Source: Hirsutella rhossiliensis
Lineage: Eukaryota > Ascomycota > Sordariomycetes > Hypocreales > Ophiocordycipitaceae
NCBI RefSeq assembly: GCF_020360975.1
Contig: NW_025408671.1
Coordinates: forward strand, 2,914,001-2,978,000
Length of the DNA stretch: 64,000 nt
Direction: 5' to 3'
Shown here: one piece after another, positions 33,701-42,768 of the stretch
Layout of the letters: each line of letters begins with the position of its first letter
How positions within the stretch are numbered: the stretch's first letter is position 1
Translations under genes and position numbers: made by a program
The notes under the pieces: model-generated
What the model saw: only the letters and a program-made list of their open reading frames with translations
What the model was told of the DNA's origin: nothing
Databases searched by the model: none

Positions 33701-33756
33701 GCGGCTCGGGAGGATGCAGGTGCGAGTGGGTGAACTGGGTGAATCGAGTATCCTGA
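30706..33756 (+). CDS. Large single-pass membrane protein, function unknown
   Basis: Single open frame of 1016 residues from MDGSNAAKRPLPATSHH. The first 600 residues are probably cytosolic and disordered, with Pro/Ser-rich stretches. A short motif LVEDWEDWDDDHIVTPV occurs near the start, and KLSFSSRKMKAGSP and ARRDQPPPYSPPKRQ (a PPPY motif that could bind WW domains) later. After a basic cluster (RTGREGRKRRRVC) comes one membrane segment, about residues 606-626 (LVLWVSIISLMILIIILAVVL). The C-terminal 390 residues look like an ordered extracellular domain (SIWVNLTDFPPMPTGVLTVVGP, CTEPSTLWSCSLPKDQHDTVVP, HYGFYTHFKRSLFLKS), ending in GGCRCEWVNW. Several NxS/T sites are present. Gene models of this type are, as I recall, sometimes labelled glycoprotease in fungal databases, probably through the adjacent QRI7 gene; nothing here supports a protease. 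Confidence 0.8.
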   Translation: MDGSNAAKRPLPATSHHRLVEDWEDWDDDHIVTPVHADEPHVVQPPPPVYTRERPSTKSAASRASRHSSAKMKRLRSRRRQKAQNAKAGIKLVTDMAVFKRGNHAGQQACPADPRPVKFVDAAALKALEGEPSSASVGNWNWLNKDAGHCPNPAPPRQPAPAPAQELSPEDRPIVIGISLPPDQVSSPEATPQRAGVGVDTSKAQIPAPTGAMVTQGTGAASHRHRDTNANIQTSVWSPDTPDSINSFSYCRAASSVYSRAFTPGLAGGDKAPPVPALPASYQKTPQQGLASIDLGGTSQSEDDSGTPCTLFEEDGNSPAHKQTVAKGLCMSPDSATSRSHGWWDHVVTPFLDKKLSFSSRKMKAGSPRSEAKSPRSCCEITENRDQGRPSTRNLLPVQAPIVRKPTPRKCSSPSPSIEAVEASRDAETQARPEAVAEGAPAKNDVRLAAEDARRDQPPPYSPPKRQLAAPVRYRAVFPPQHPLHSQFPPSPCPASPGLAATMTSQGATQMTDIPLTPTVHSRAESSLRIPLPVRPLGSYGTPDHQTAATGRACKVERQRRRHEKEEVVARRLGGFWRGRGCVSATGCFGRTGREGRKRRRVCLVLWVSIISLMILIIILAVVLTRRHHETPRESHSIWVNLTDFPPMPTGVLTVVGPDNSASRSACTEPSTLWSCSLPKDQHDTVVPYKPNQPTVVMQIQWDNSSQSRRKPVEANMVRRGTGAASWAHDVLGRRQATPSFTPEPGAPSREEIWFLGNTTDSIQSENKAGEPTPFYISLLKSVHDPVKGSVLSRRQPGTRIGNESLEKLLPAPELEANGTPAPAVMLPSPVQQPVRLFDRGLPTEHYGFYTHFKRSLFLKSVTILNKTDAGNIPLDEGGGCRKDEANHLVTWGETRVLIQIWTRTLGLNTSSLLRPDESRGIGGTGELIRPGTMPYPVTVTLDTHGGDPIKKLVWSWPLDKRQAVGVDKAELLANNMGVGGTWINPRGTGDGKMGGFDGGSGGCRCEWVNWVNRVS

Positions 33757-34215
33757 CACGCAGGCCTGGTTTAGAGCCCTTTACAGGGATGGCTGTAATC
33801 AGATGAAGCTTGGATTGCATGCTTGGTGGCCTGCCGGAGAAGGGAGGTTGATGGACTAGGCTGCTGGAGCAGGCATCCCCAGCTAGAGCCAGGAACGGTC
33901 ACATAGATGATACGAGCCCATATACAGAGGCGGAATTGACTCGCGCACATGACTTTCGCAAAGACGGACGAGGGCTCGGCGCATTTCGATGGGCCGGAGA
34001 CGGGCCGGCCGACGGCCGGGCTGCGGCTGGGTGGGGCCCACGGAGGTACGACCCGGCAGTTTTTCCACTCCGGCCATCTTTGCTCGGTACCACCGTAGCA
34101 GCACCTTGAAGGCTGTTCCTCGCTTCGCCTCCCCCATCGCTCCTTGTCGTGCGCCGTCTTCCCCGACTCCCCCCTTTCCCCACCTGCCACGAGGAGAACA
34201 GGGGCTTGGCCGCCG
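33757..34215. other. Short spacer between tandem genes
   Basis: About 460 bp separating the membrane protein stop from the QRI7 start, same strand. It would hold a terminator and the QRI7 promoter. No separate gene visible. Confidence 0.5.
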
Positions 34216-34614
34216 ATGACGAGAAATGGAATGCTGCTGCGCCCACGGACCCTCGTCCCCAGGCGCGGCCTCGTGGCCCGGCGCCGCCCACTGGCTTGCA
34301 GCCTCGAGCCGCCGGGCCCGCGCGGGCGGACGCTCCTAACGCTTGCCATCGAGACGTCGTGCGACGACACGGCCGTGGCGGTCCTGTCGCAGTCAAGCAG
34401 CACGGGCCGCACCGCGCTGCTCTTCAACGAGCGCATCTCGTCGGACAACCGCGAGTTTCGGGGCGTCAAGCCCTCGGTCGCGGTGCAGGGCCACAACGCC
34501 TCCCTCGCGCCGCTTGTGCGCAGGGCGCTGGCGGCTCTCCCGGATGCTGCCGATGACGCGACGAGGGTGGTCGAGGTGGGGGGAGGCACAGCGGCGTCGG
34601 GGGAGGAGCAGCAA

Positions 34615-34645
<31 letters not shown>

Positions 34646-35727
34646 ATAACAACAAAGGGGCCATGCTGAGGAAGCGGATCCCGGACTTGGTGGCCGTGAC
34701 GCGCGGGCCGGGCATCCCGACCAACCTCGCCGTCGGCCTCTCCACGGCCAAGGGCCTGGCCGTGGCGTGGGACGTGCCGCTCCTGGGCGTCCACCACATG
34801 CAGGCGCACGCGCTGACGCCCCGGCTGGCGCGCGCCCTGGAAGCCGACGGCGGCGCGGCGGCGGGCCCCGAGTTCCCCTTCTTAACGCTGCTCGTGTCGG
34901 GCGGGCACACGCAGCTCGTCCGCTCGGCGTCGCTGACGGAACACGCCATGGTCGTCGACACGTGCGACGTGGCCGTCGGCAACCTGCTCGACCAGGCGGC
35001 GCGCCACATCCTGCCGCCCGAGGTGATGGAGGCCAGCCCGGACGTCATGTACGGCCGCGAGCTCGAGGCCTTTGCCTTTCCGCCGGCGCCGGGCCCCGGA
35101 CCCGAGGGCGACGACGTCGTGGCCGCGCAGCACGGCGCCTTCTTTCGCCCGGCCCGCTCGCGCCACGACGAAATGGTCGACGTGCCGTCGGGCTACGACT
35201 GGGCCGTGACGCTGCCCTTTCGCCACTCGCGCCGCCTCGTCTTCTCCTTCGGCGGCATCTACGCCCAGGTCCACCGCATCGCCGCCGCGCGCCCGCACAT
35301 GGACCTACCCGAGCGCCGCGCCCTCGCCCGCCACACCCTCCGCGCCGCCTTCCAGCACATTGCCTCGCGCCTGTGCCTCGCCCTCGACGGCGGCGACGTG
35401 CTGCCCACCACCACCGCCGCGGCGCCGCCCACCCTCGTCGTCGCCGGCGGCGTCGCCTGCAACCGCTTCCTCGCCCACGTCCTGCGCTCCACCCTCGCCG
35501 CCCGCGGCTTCCCCGCCGTCGACCTCGTCGTCCCGCCGCTCGGCCTCTGCACCGACAACGCGGCCATGGTTGCCTGGGCTGCCTCGGAGATGTACCGCGC
35601 CGGCTGGGAGACGGAGTTGTCCGTGTCGCCCATTAGGAAGTGGCCCATGGATCCTGCGGCGGGCGGGGAGGGCCTGCTGGGTGTGGAGGGGTGGGTGAAA
35701 AGGAAGGGGGTGGATAAGTCGATATAA
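34216..35727 (+). CDS. qri7: Mitochondrial t6A37 synthesis protein QRI7 (Kae1/TsaD/OSGEPL1)
   Basis: Mitochondrial member of the Kae1/TsaD/Qri7 family that transfers the threonylcarbamoyl group to A37 of ANN-decoding tRNAs. From the ATG at 34216 the product has 503 residues. The N-terminus (MTRNGMLLRPRTLVPRRGLVARRR) is Arg-rich without acidic residues, a good mitochondrial presequence; an upstream ATG at 34144 would add 24 residues without improving it. Motifs: LAIETSCDDTAVAV (ATPase start), VTRGPGIPTNLAVGLSTAKGLA, the metal ligands HHMQAH, LVSGGHTQLV, FSFGGIYAQVHRI, GGVACNRFL and CTDNAAMVAW. An insertion after about residue 115 contains ten Thr codons from an ACG microsatellite. Third codon positions are nearly all G or C. 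Assigned as mitochondrial rather than cytosolic Kae1 by presequence and by motif spacing. Confidence 0.93.
34615..34645 (+). repeat. In-frame ACG microsatellite in QRI7
   Basis: About ten ACG units coding for polythreonine followed by three Asn codons, inside a loop between ATPase motifs. Trinucleotide unit, so length changes keep frame. Confidence 0.9.
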
Positions 35728-36228
35728 ATGAAAAAGATGAGCGTTGGGAAGGAGAAGCAAGAGAGAAGGAAGAGTCGAGATACCCTGTTGGTGGCACTGA
35801 GCCTCTCTGTATGATATCAAGCAAGCCTAGTCGAGAAGACATAGTTTAAAGTAGACGGGACTTGCAAAGAGCTCCTAGATCTAAAGACGAATCTCATCCA
35901 ATATTTACAAAGATGCCACTTCCATGACTTCCGAATACATTGCGATTCTGGACGGCACGACACCTCCTCTTCAAGATCCAAGTGGCGTGGGAAGCATTGC
36001 AGAACGGAAGAGCAAACAAGTGGAGCAGATGGAAGAGCCCTGTTAGCTGTGTGGTCGTACATGATACAGCGGCCGGCGCAGCGCCACAGCCCTACCGAGT
36101 CGGCCAATATCCCCAACCGTTCTCTCCTACCACTCAACGGCAGCCCTTTTCACCAGTCGTGCTGCTCCCGACGACTTCGTTGCTAGCTGCCCCCGCGACC
36201 TCGCATGCCCTTGTCCCTTTCTCGCCGT
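35728..36228. other. Convergent 3' spacer
   Basis: 500 bp between the QRI7 stop (plus) and the PRE2 stop (minus). AT-content rises near 35800-35940. Terminator region; no gene seen. Confidence 0.5.
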
Positions 36229-37146
36229 CTAGACCAGCTCGCTCGTCACGTTGGTAAACTCGCCCTTCTCGAGCTTCGTCTTCCAGAAGATGGGGTTGGT
36301 GTCGCTGAAGCCGTGCTTGACCCAGCCCTCCTCCTTGATGTGGTAGAGGTTGATGAAGCCGCCGGAAAAGGCATCGCGGTGCGTGGCCGCCAAGATACTG
36401 CGCCTGCCGAGCTCGAGGGCATCGTCGACGCTCAGGTCGTAGCTGTACTCTGCGTCGAGGACGCCATAGGCAAACGTCTGGCCGCTGCCGACGCAGAAGA
36501 GGTTTCCGGCCAGACGGGTGCCGTCGCTGTCGACGTAGTAGAGGGCGGGGCCCTCCTCCTTTGTGACGCCGGCGCACATGGTGCCCATGCTGAGGCCCAT
36601 GCCCTTGTAGCCGTAGACGAGGTTGGCGAGGATCTTGCTGGCGGCGGCGACGCTGATGCGGCGCTTGTGGCGCAGCTCGTGGAGGCGGCACTGCATGCCG
36701 AGCCAGGCGAGCCAGTACTGACAGTCGGCGGCACCGCCGGCCATGGTGCCGAGGAGGACGCTGTTGATCTCGATGACCTTTTTCACCGTCTGGGAGGCGA
36801 TCCAGTTGCCGGCCGAGGCACGCGAGTCGGTGGCGACGATGATGCCGCCCTGGAAGCGAAAGGCCAGCGTCGTGGTGCCGTGGGCGATTTTGATGGGGCA
36901 GTCGGGGTTGGAGTGGTCGTCGGTGGCGGCGCGGAGCCAGGACGAGGGCTTTCGAGGGGAGCAGTCAGTCAAAGAATGGCGCAGGCTCGAGACGACGGGA
37001 GAGGCACGACATACCTGGGCAATGGGGGGCATGGCAAACTTGCCGGCGAGGGTCGACGCCGGGTTCATGAAATCGTGGGCCTCATCCTCGACGGGCTCAT
37101 CCTGTTGGTATGCCGGCCGGCTGTATCTTGCGACGAGAGTGTCCAT
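36229..37146 (-). CDS. pre2: 20S proteasome subunit beta5 (chymotrypsin-like)
   Basis: Catalytic beta5 subunit of the 20S core, responsible for chymotrypsin-like cleavage. Two exons, 37146-37015 and 36948-36229, give 283 residues; the 66-nt intron has a GTATGT donor and is a multiple of three without stops, so an unspliced reading would add 22 residues to the propeptide. The mature protein begins at the Thr after Gly in [11 protein letters not shown] (nucleophile Thr1). The conserved Asp17 is in [19 protein letters not shown] and Lys33 in [10 protein letters not shown]. The [19 protein letters not shown] and REDAFSGGF-type (here [14 protein letters not shown]) blocks are characteristic of beta5. 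The propeptide of about 70 residues carries an acidic patch ([12 protein letters not shown]). It is convergent with QRI7. Confidence 0.97.
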   Translation of the reverse strand: MDTLVARYSRPAYQQDEPVEDEAHDFMNPASTLAGKFAMPPIAQVCRASPVVSSLRHSLTDCSPRKPSSWLRAATDDHSNPDCPIKIAHGTTTLAFRFQGGIIVATDSRASAGNWIASQTVKKVIEINSVLLGTMAGGAADCQYWLAWLGMQCRLHELRHKRRISVAAASKILANLVYGYKGMGLSMGTMCAGVTKEEGPALYYVDSDGTRLAGNLFCVGSGQTFAYGVLDAEYSYDLSVDDALELGRRSILAATHRDAFSGGFINLYHIKEEGWVKHGFSDTNPIFWKTKLEKGEFTNVTSELV

Positions 37147-39229
37147 TTTGTAAATCTTGCCTTTGGACTTGAAAGCGCGAGACGAAAGGTGTAGCTATGG
37201 TGATGTGGGAGAGGCTTCACAACTCGAGTTCGCTTGCCTGTCGAGTCGTGATGGCCACGCAAAGGGGGGGATCAGTCGTTGGCGGAAGTGCAGGTCGTCG
37301 CTGGCTGCCGTCTGATGGACGGTTGTGGTTGCTGAAGACGAGGTCGAGGGAGGCAGAGATGGCGTTGGACCAGGCAGCTCCGGATCGCGCGTCACCCAAG
37401 CAAGCTGCTGCTGCAGACAGCGAGCTCCGGTCTTGCTGATATAATCATTCTGCCCCTTACATAAGGGTTGATACCTAGTTAAAGCAGGTAAGTTACCCAT
37501 CGGCTCCCTAGGGCGCTTACCTAATGAATGGGAAGGCACGTGTTCCAGCTGCCAAGGGACAATATCAACTTTCAACGACGTTCAATTTTATCAATACGCA
37601 GAACATCTGCTAAAATATCCATCAAACTATGGCCATTCTCTGTCTCTTCCTTGAAAGACATATAAAGGCGAGCATGGCCTGCGATGCCTGCGATGCCTGC
37701 TCCATCTGTCTTCTCCCAACTCGCACAGTTGCAACCGCAGACGACGACAGCTTCTCACGAGTCTCGACAACTTCGTCCTCGGCTGCCCAGCTACCAGCAT
37801 TGACAAGTGACATCCCAAGCTGTAAACACACAAAGCAGAGATGGCATGCGTCATCATGAAAAGGGTCGATGGATTGTTTTGGAGCCGGGCCGGTTGAACC
37901 CGGGCTGGAGAGCGCCATAGCGCCTGACACTGCAACCACGCCGTTTCATCACACGTCGACGGCAACCAAAGCTTTAGTAACCGGGGACCTCGCGTCGTTC
38001 TGATTGGATGCTCGGTTTGGACTGCCCCCGAAGCAAAATCTGGGGATATTTTGCCTTTCTGGCTCTGAAACCAGCTTTGTTTCGACTCACCATGACGTGG
38101 AGTTCAAACACAAGACAAGCGAGCATTAGTGTGACGGCAGTTGCAGACCTCAAGGCCGTAATCAATCACCCTCACCTTACTCCTCCAAATCTGCAAAATG
38201 ACGAGCTCTGGCTGCTCGATTGGGATATCCAGCTTCTATTCGACCTGCGTAATATCGCAAAGCTGAACACTGCTTTATCGAGACCGCTGGTCCTTGCTTG
38301 CCTCGATTGTGGCTGGCTTTCATGACAACGAGAGGCACATGCAGTGGATGATCCGGTCCGGGTTTCTTCAACATCAAAGCACAAGCGACCAAGGCAGCCA
38401 ATCGACATTGTCAGACTCGTTCGTCCAGAATTGGAGAGACGGGGGCGCACCTGATGCTGGCGATCCAACAGCTGACGAGTGCATCCATCGCCAGCCCGCA
38501 CCCGAACGGCACGACTCCCAGGGGCAGCCAAGCGTTACAGTTACTGGGGATGAACTTGCGGGCTTCCCGGATTTTCTAGTCCCCTTCCGGGCACAGGCCC
38601 TCACCCCCGCGAGCTTGGCCTACTGCTTGCCCGGCCTGTATCCGCGAGGGCCTCGATGGCGCGGCAGCCAAGGGTCCCCCGGGTCTGACCGGAGGCAAAA
38701 AACTGGGCTGAATCTCGCCCATGCAAACCTAATCAAGTGGATTTTCTGCATCAACTCGCAGCTCAGTTTGGGATAGTCCACACACTCCAATATTCAGACT
38801 CCGGTCTCCCCATCAGTCCGCGGTTAGACGCCGGTACTTGGCATTTAAAGCTGACGGCCGTGCAATATGGCGCCGGCAGCCGGCACGTTCTATACACGAA
38901 TCGTACCACAGGACCCTCGGACAGGAATGCCCTTGGTTGTGCCTGGAAGCTAAAAGAGTTTGTCATTGTTTGCGAGACAAGGCTGAAATAATTGCAAGGG
39001 AAAACGCTTGTTGTTTCAAGCAGGGCCGAGGGCCAGGGTGCGGAACATTCAAGTAGATCGGATTCTTTGCCTGCCTCTTGTCCCATCAATGTTTGTCGTT
39101 TGATCCCCATCATTCGCTTTCGATTTAAACACGGCAGCAACGGCCTTGAAAGTCGTCGACTGGCGGGGCATCATCTTCAACTTCAAACTTTGACCATAAT
39201 CTCACGGGGGAGCATGTCAGCCTACGACC
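37147..39229. other. 2-kb spacer, PRE2 promoter side
   Basis: No gene recognised. The region next to 37147 is the PRE2 promoter; the region up to 39229 is the promoter of the rhodopsin-fold receptor. Open frames of up to 160 codons near 38294-38776 lack any family resemblance. A run of GC content change occurs at about 37430-37640. Confidence 0.45.
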
Positions 39230-40569
39230 ATGGCAGGCCTCGAAGTTACCGGTGTCGAGACGTGGACATACTTTGCCATTAGCCTTGTTGTCATCTTGGT
39301 CAGAGTCGGCTTGCGATGGAGGGCCGAGGGGTTTCGCGGCCTGGACGCCGACGACTACCTCATGGTTCTTGCCGCGGTACGGCACCCTGAACACCCAGCG
39401 CTTATAGGCAAACCCGTCTTTCTCACGAGCTGGTGTATTTACTAACAAGAATTAAGCAGCCACTTTACGGGGCCGGAACTGTAGTGGCGTTCTTTGTCAA
39501 TGTGCACGCGCATGGGTTGGCCAACAACGGGTAAAAGCCACCTCTCACCAAACATGGGCCGCCAACTCGAGATGCTAAACATTGGCAACAGGCCGACGCC
39601 CGAGGAGCGCGCCGCCCTCGACCCGGATAGCCTCGAGTGGCGCCTGCGAGTCAAAGGCTCTCAGCTGCACCTGTCGGGCTGGCTCCTCTACACGGCCCTG
39701 TTGTGGACGCTCAAGCTGTGCTGGCTCTTCTTCTACAAGCGCCTCGGCGATCGCGTAAACCGCATGACGCTCAAGGTCAACCTAGGCTTTGTGCTTGTTG
39801 GTTCTACCTACGTCGCCGTCTTCGCCACCATTCTCTTTGGATGCTGGCCCATTTCCAAGCACTGGCAAATCAACCCGGATCCCGGAAGTATGCCACGTCC
39901 CTCTTCATACACAGCGTCTTCCGATCCGTGGTGGCTAACCCGAGTGTCAGATCGCTGCTACCCGGCAATAGCAGAGCTCCAGGCGTGGGTCGTCGTGTGC
40001 ACCAACCTGACGACCGATTTATACATCATGACGATACCTCTTCCTGTGAGTTTCCATGTCCTTGTTATGTTCAAAGGACTGTTGGTCCTAACAAGACGAA
40101 ACAGATGGTCTGGCGTGCCCGCATCTCGGCGAGAAAGAAAGCCGGCCTCGGTGCCATGTTTTGCTGCGGTCTCATCACAATCGGCTTCGGCGCCGCCCGC
40201 TGCGCCTTCATCCTGCGCAACGACTCGGGCGACACCGAGTTTGCTGCCAGGTGGTCGTCCCGCGAGTCGTTTGTCGCCGTCATCATCTCCAACGTGCCCA
40301 TCCTCTTCCCGCTGATACGCCAGGAGGTGCGGCGGACCCGAGATGGGTCCAGCCGGGGCGGATCGAGCCAGTCCCGCAGCGGCGCCGGCGTGTACAAGCT
40401 CTCGGCGATGTCGTCGCACAAGCAGTCCGGTCAAGGCAAGTCCAGGAACGCCATGGGCCATGCCAACGGCTACGGGGGGCATGAGTCGGAGGAGTCGATT
40501 GTCTCGGTGCATCAACCCGGCAGAACAGACGGTACAAATGATGCCCAGCACTCGACCAAGATGATATGA
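39230..40569 (+). CDS. PTH11-type rhodopsin-fold membrane receptor
   Basis: Seven-pass membrane protein of the fungal rhodopsin-domain family that includes PTH11-like receptors. Five exons, 39230-39376, 39460-39530, 39592-39887, 39951-40045 and 40105-40569, keep frame and give 357 residues. TM1 TYFAISLVVILVRVGLR is followed by the family motif LDADDYLMVLAAV. TM2 is PLYGAGTVVAFFVNVHAHG. A loop with PEERAALDPDSLEW precedes TM3 (LSGWLLYTALLWTLKLCWLFFY). The KVNLGFVLVGSTYVAVFATILFGCWP block and CYPAIAELQAWVVVCTNLTTDLYIMTIPLP follow. TM6 is GLGAMFCCGLITIGFGAARCAF and TM7 is ESFVAVIISNVPILFPLI. The C-terminal tail of about 90 residues is Ser/Gly-rich and cytosolic. There is no CFEM domain at the N-terminus. 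Ligand unknown. Confidence 0.9.
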
Positions 40570-40599
40570 ATGTCGCTGTGCGGTGGGCAGCTCTCGGAT

Positions 40600-41695
40600 A
40601 CATCGAATCTTTCGACTCTTAGTTCGAGCCAGTTCTCGAGAGTCGAGATTAAAGGCTAAGGATGCTTTAATATGGGATACGTAAGATATATAATCACGTT
40701 GTATATAGCTAAGTTCATTATAATACAGATTAAGGATTGGCAGTTTGTTCTTTGCGGTGTTGCTGCGGCGAAGACTGGCCATGGTGTTGGGGTCGCTTGG
40801 GAATGAGAGCTGGGATACGCCAAAGACTCTGCGGTAATTAATACTTGGGCACTAACAGAAGGCGCCAATTCCATTTGCTTTAGCTATCCTCCCTATTGTA
40901 CTGTATTGGCCGCCCATGGTCTGCTGGAATACCGAGTGGGTGATTGTATAGATAAAGTGTTGGCCAAGTGTAGTTGCGCTACTGTTACTGGAGGCGCGGC
41001 AGCTGGGGAACAAATTAACCACTGTACTATGCTGCCCACACTTTCAAACGACTATTCTTCTTCTATTCAAGTGCTGTATACACTCGCATTATTTGTTGCC
41101 CGTGTAGTTTTAAAGGCAGAGCGTACTCTGTTCTCAAACGACTGTCCAGGCTGGTTAGTAAGGTTCTGAAACAGTCCCCTGCTCTTGCGTCTGTTTCTCA
41201 TGCCGCCTAAAGATATAAGTCCTAAGAGCCAAGCATAAGCTCCTCTTAAGTCAGTCTTCTTTTATGCTTTATCTGGCTTACAGTCAGTCGTGTTCCTGCT
41301 AACATGTACGACAAGCAATCCAACTTGGATGTACTTCTTGCCAGAGCAATATCGCTTAGAATAGCCAGCTTGTTGGCCAAAGTACCGTCTCCAATGTCTC
41401 TAGAGTCTGCCTAGCACTCCATAGGTTGGCTCTTTATGCCATGTTATAGGATCTTAATTTGCCTGGCTACTTCGTCCTACATGTGCCCGCGCTCCTAGGG
41501 GCCATTGACCTGCGATCCTTAAACAAGATGTACGGTTCGACCACGGCGTCTACGTGGTACATCAAAATCTCTTGACTTTTAGCTTGAGTTAATATCTCGA
41601 GAGCAAACAGGAAGGGCTAGGCTGCTTTAATATAGATACACACTACATATACTTACACTGCCTGTAGCTGGGTTATTTATAATGCAAACACTAAT
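40600..41695. mobile_element. Degenerate mobile-element relic between direct repeats
   Basis: Two diverged direct repeats of about 135 nt, at 40600-40735 and 41560-41695, flank about 825 nt without coding potential. Shared blocks include CGACTCTTAG/TGACTTTTAG, CTCGAGAG, GGCTAAGGATGCTTTAATAT/GGCTAGGCTGCTTTAATAT and GTATATAGCTAAG/CCTGTAGCTGGG. Same orientation suggests LTR fragments or two copies of a dispersed repeat rather than a TIR element. The interior shows many stop codons and lowered GC, in keeping with old, mutated repeat DNA (RIP would be a fair guess but is not measured). Confidence 0.6.
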
Positions 41696-41907
41696 TTGCT
41701 CTCGAATCTCTGTTTCTTGGATCGTGTAGACCAGGGCGGCCGTTAAAGTTTTTGATTCTACAGCTAAAGAGCGACTCTGCAATCATTCCCGAAACAGGCC
41801 ATGCTCAAATATCTGTGCCGTCTGGCAGCCAAGTCCGCTTTCTGCAGGTCCAGCCATATGGCTCCATACATCTGTCAAGGACGAATATATATACTTCGTA
41901 CAGAGGC

Positions 41908-41928
41908 ATATATATATATATATATATA
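41908..41928. repeat. TA dinucleotide microsatellite
   Basis: About ten TA units, 17 bp from the stop codon of the neighbouring secreted protein gene. Confidence 0.9.
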
Positions 41929-41944
41929 CGAATATGCTTACCCC

Positions 41945-42646
41945 TTAAAGCTCCGCGTCTGACACGTCAGAAACGTCCTGCTTCTGGGGGCACCTTGCTT
42001 CGTGAAAAGTGACGGTGATGTATTTGTCCTTTGAAGGAGCCGTCCTGAGATACCGATCGACAATGGTCAAGCCCTGGTCGTCACGGAGGTTGTCGACGCG
42101 CAGCTTGATGGGACACCTGCCCAGGAGACGAGTGTCGGAATCGGCACAGTCGTTGTCTCCCCAGAAGTTGATGTAGTAGCGGTAGGCGCCGCCGGCGGGA
42201 TACGTGTTGCGGTTGGAGCCAAAGGGGGGCGAGTTCGCGGCGACCAGGTGGCCGTTGGGCGAGTAGCGGTTGCCGCCGACGTCGAAGAGCCAGAAGCGCG
42301 AGCGGTTGGGCAGCGTCTGGTGGTGGGTGTTTGGGGCGGTGCAGTGGCCGACGTTCTGGCAGACCTTGAAATGGGCCGTCTTGGTGCCGGTCCCGAAGCG
42401 CAGATAGTTCCACGCCGACGGCTGGTGGCCCAGGACCTGGCCGCTTGTCGTCTGGATGGAGTAGCAGTGGCCGTACCTGAGCAGCGAGGAGCTTGCTGGC
42501 TGCTCCATGTCCATCTGGGCCACCTCTGGCGCGACGTCGCCGCCGTCTGGAGCCTGGACGTCTAGCGAGGCCGAGGCATGGCGAGACCCGATGGCCAAGG
42601 CGGCCAGGACGGCCGTGAGGTTGCCCACGAGGGAAAAGGGGGACAT
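41945..42646 (-). CDS. Secreted cysteine-containing protein, unknown
   Basis: Single exon of 233 residues. A signal peptide is visible (MSPFSLVGNLTAVLAALAIGSRHASA). The mature part has six cysteines: YGHC, KVC, GHC, DNDC, GRC, EARC. It is rich in aromatic residues and has blocks that read as beta strands (YGHCYSIQTTSGQVLGH, NRSRFWLFDVGGNRYSPNGHLVA, GAYRYYINFWGDNDC). One N-glycosylation site (NRS) can be seen. The repeated G-H-x and W/Y-rich loops resemble lectin-like or beta-trefoil surfaces, but I do not recognise a family, so function is left open. A TATA box sits at a suitable distance. It lies next to repeat-rich DNA and a PTH11-type receptor gene, which is common for lineage-specific secreted proteins. 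Confidence 0.75.
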   Translation of the reverse strand: MSPFSLVGNLTAVLAALAIGSRHASASLDVQAPDGGDVAPEVAQMDMEQPASSSLLRYGHCYSIQTTSGQVLGHQPSAWNYLRFGTGTKTAHFKVCQNVGHCTAPNTHHQTLPNRSRFWLFDVGGNRYSPNGHLVAANSPPFGSNRNTYPAGGAYRYYINFWGDNDCADSDTRLLGRCPIKLRVDNLRDDQGLTIVDRYLRTAPSKDKYITVTFHEARCPQKQDVSDVSDAEL

Positions 42647-42761
42647 TTGTACCTTCTGATGGGCAGTATCGCGTCTACGGTGTGGTTTGGATTATGGGAA
42701 TAGAAGGCAGCTGATGATATAGAGGCCGGGCATCGATGAGAAGGCCAGGTTCGGCCGTGGC

Positions 42762-42768
42762 TTTTATA
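42762..42768 (-). promoter_or_regulatory. TATA box of the secreted protein gene
   Basis: TATAAAA on the minus strand about 116 bp upstream of the ATG at 42646. The distance leaves room for a leader of about 85 nt. Confidence 0.6.

Larger units (their letters stand above)
40570..41944. other. Repeat-bounded AT-rich spacer
   Basis: 1.4 kb of lower GC content between the receptor stop (40569) and the stop of the next minus-strand gene (41945). It consists mostly of a mobile-element relic (listed separately), ending in a TA microsatellite at 41908-41928. Confidence 0.6.

Noticed and set aside
34144..34215. Upstream ATG of QRI7 at 34144
   Set aside because: The added residues (Pro/Ser/Arg) do not improve the presequence. 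The start at 34216 gives a cleaner mitochondrial signal. It cannot be fully excluded without transcript ends.
34767..35636. Plus-strand frame of 289 codons overlapping QRI7
   Set aside because: Arg/Pro-rich shadow frame caused by C-rich third positions of QRI7.
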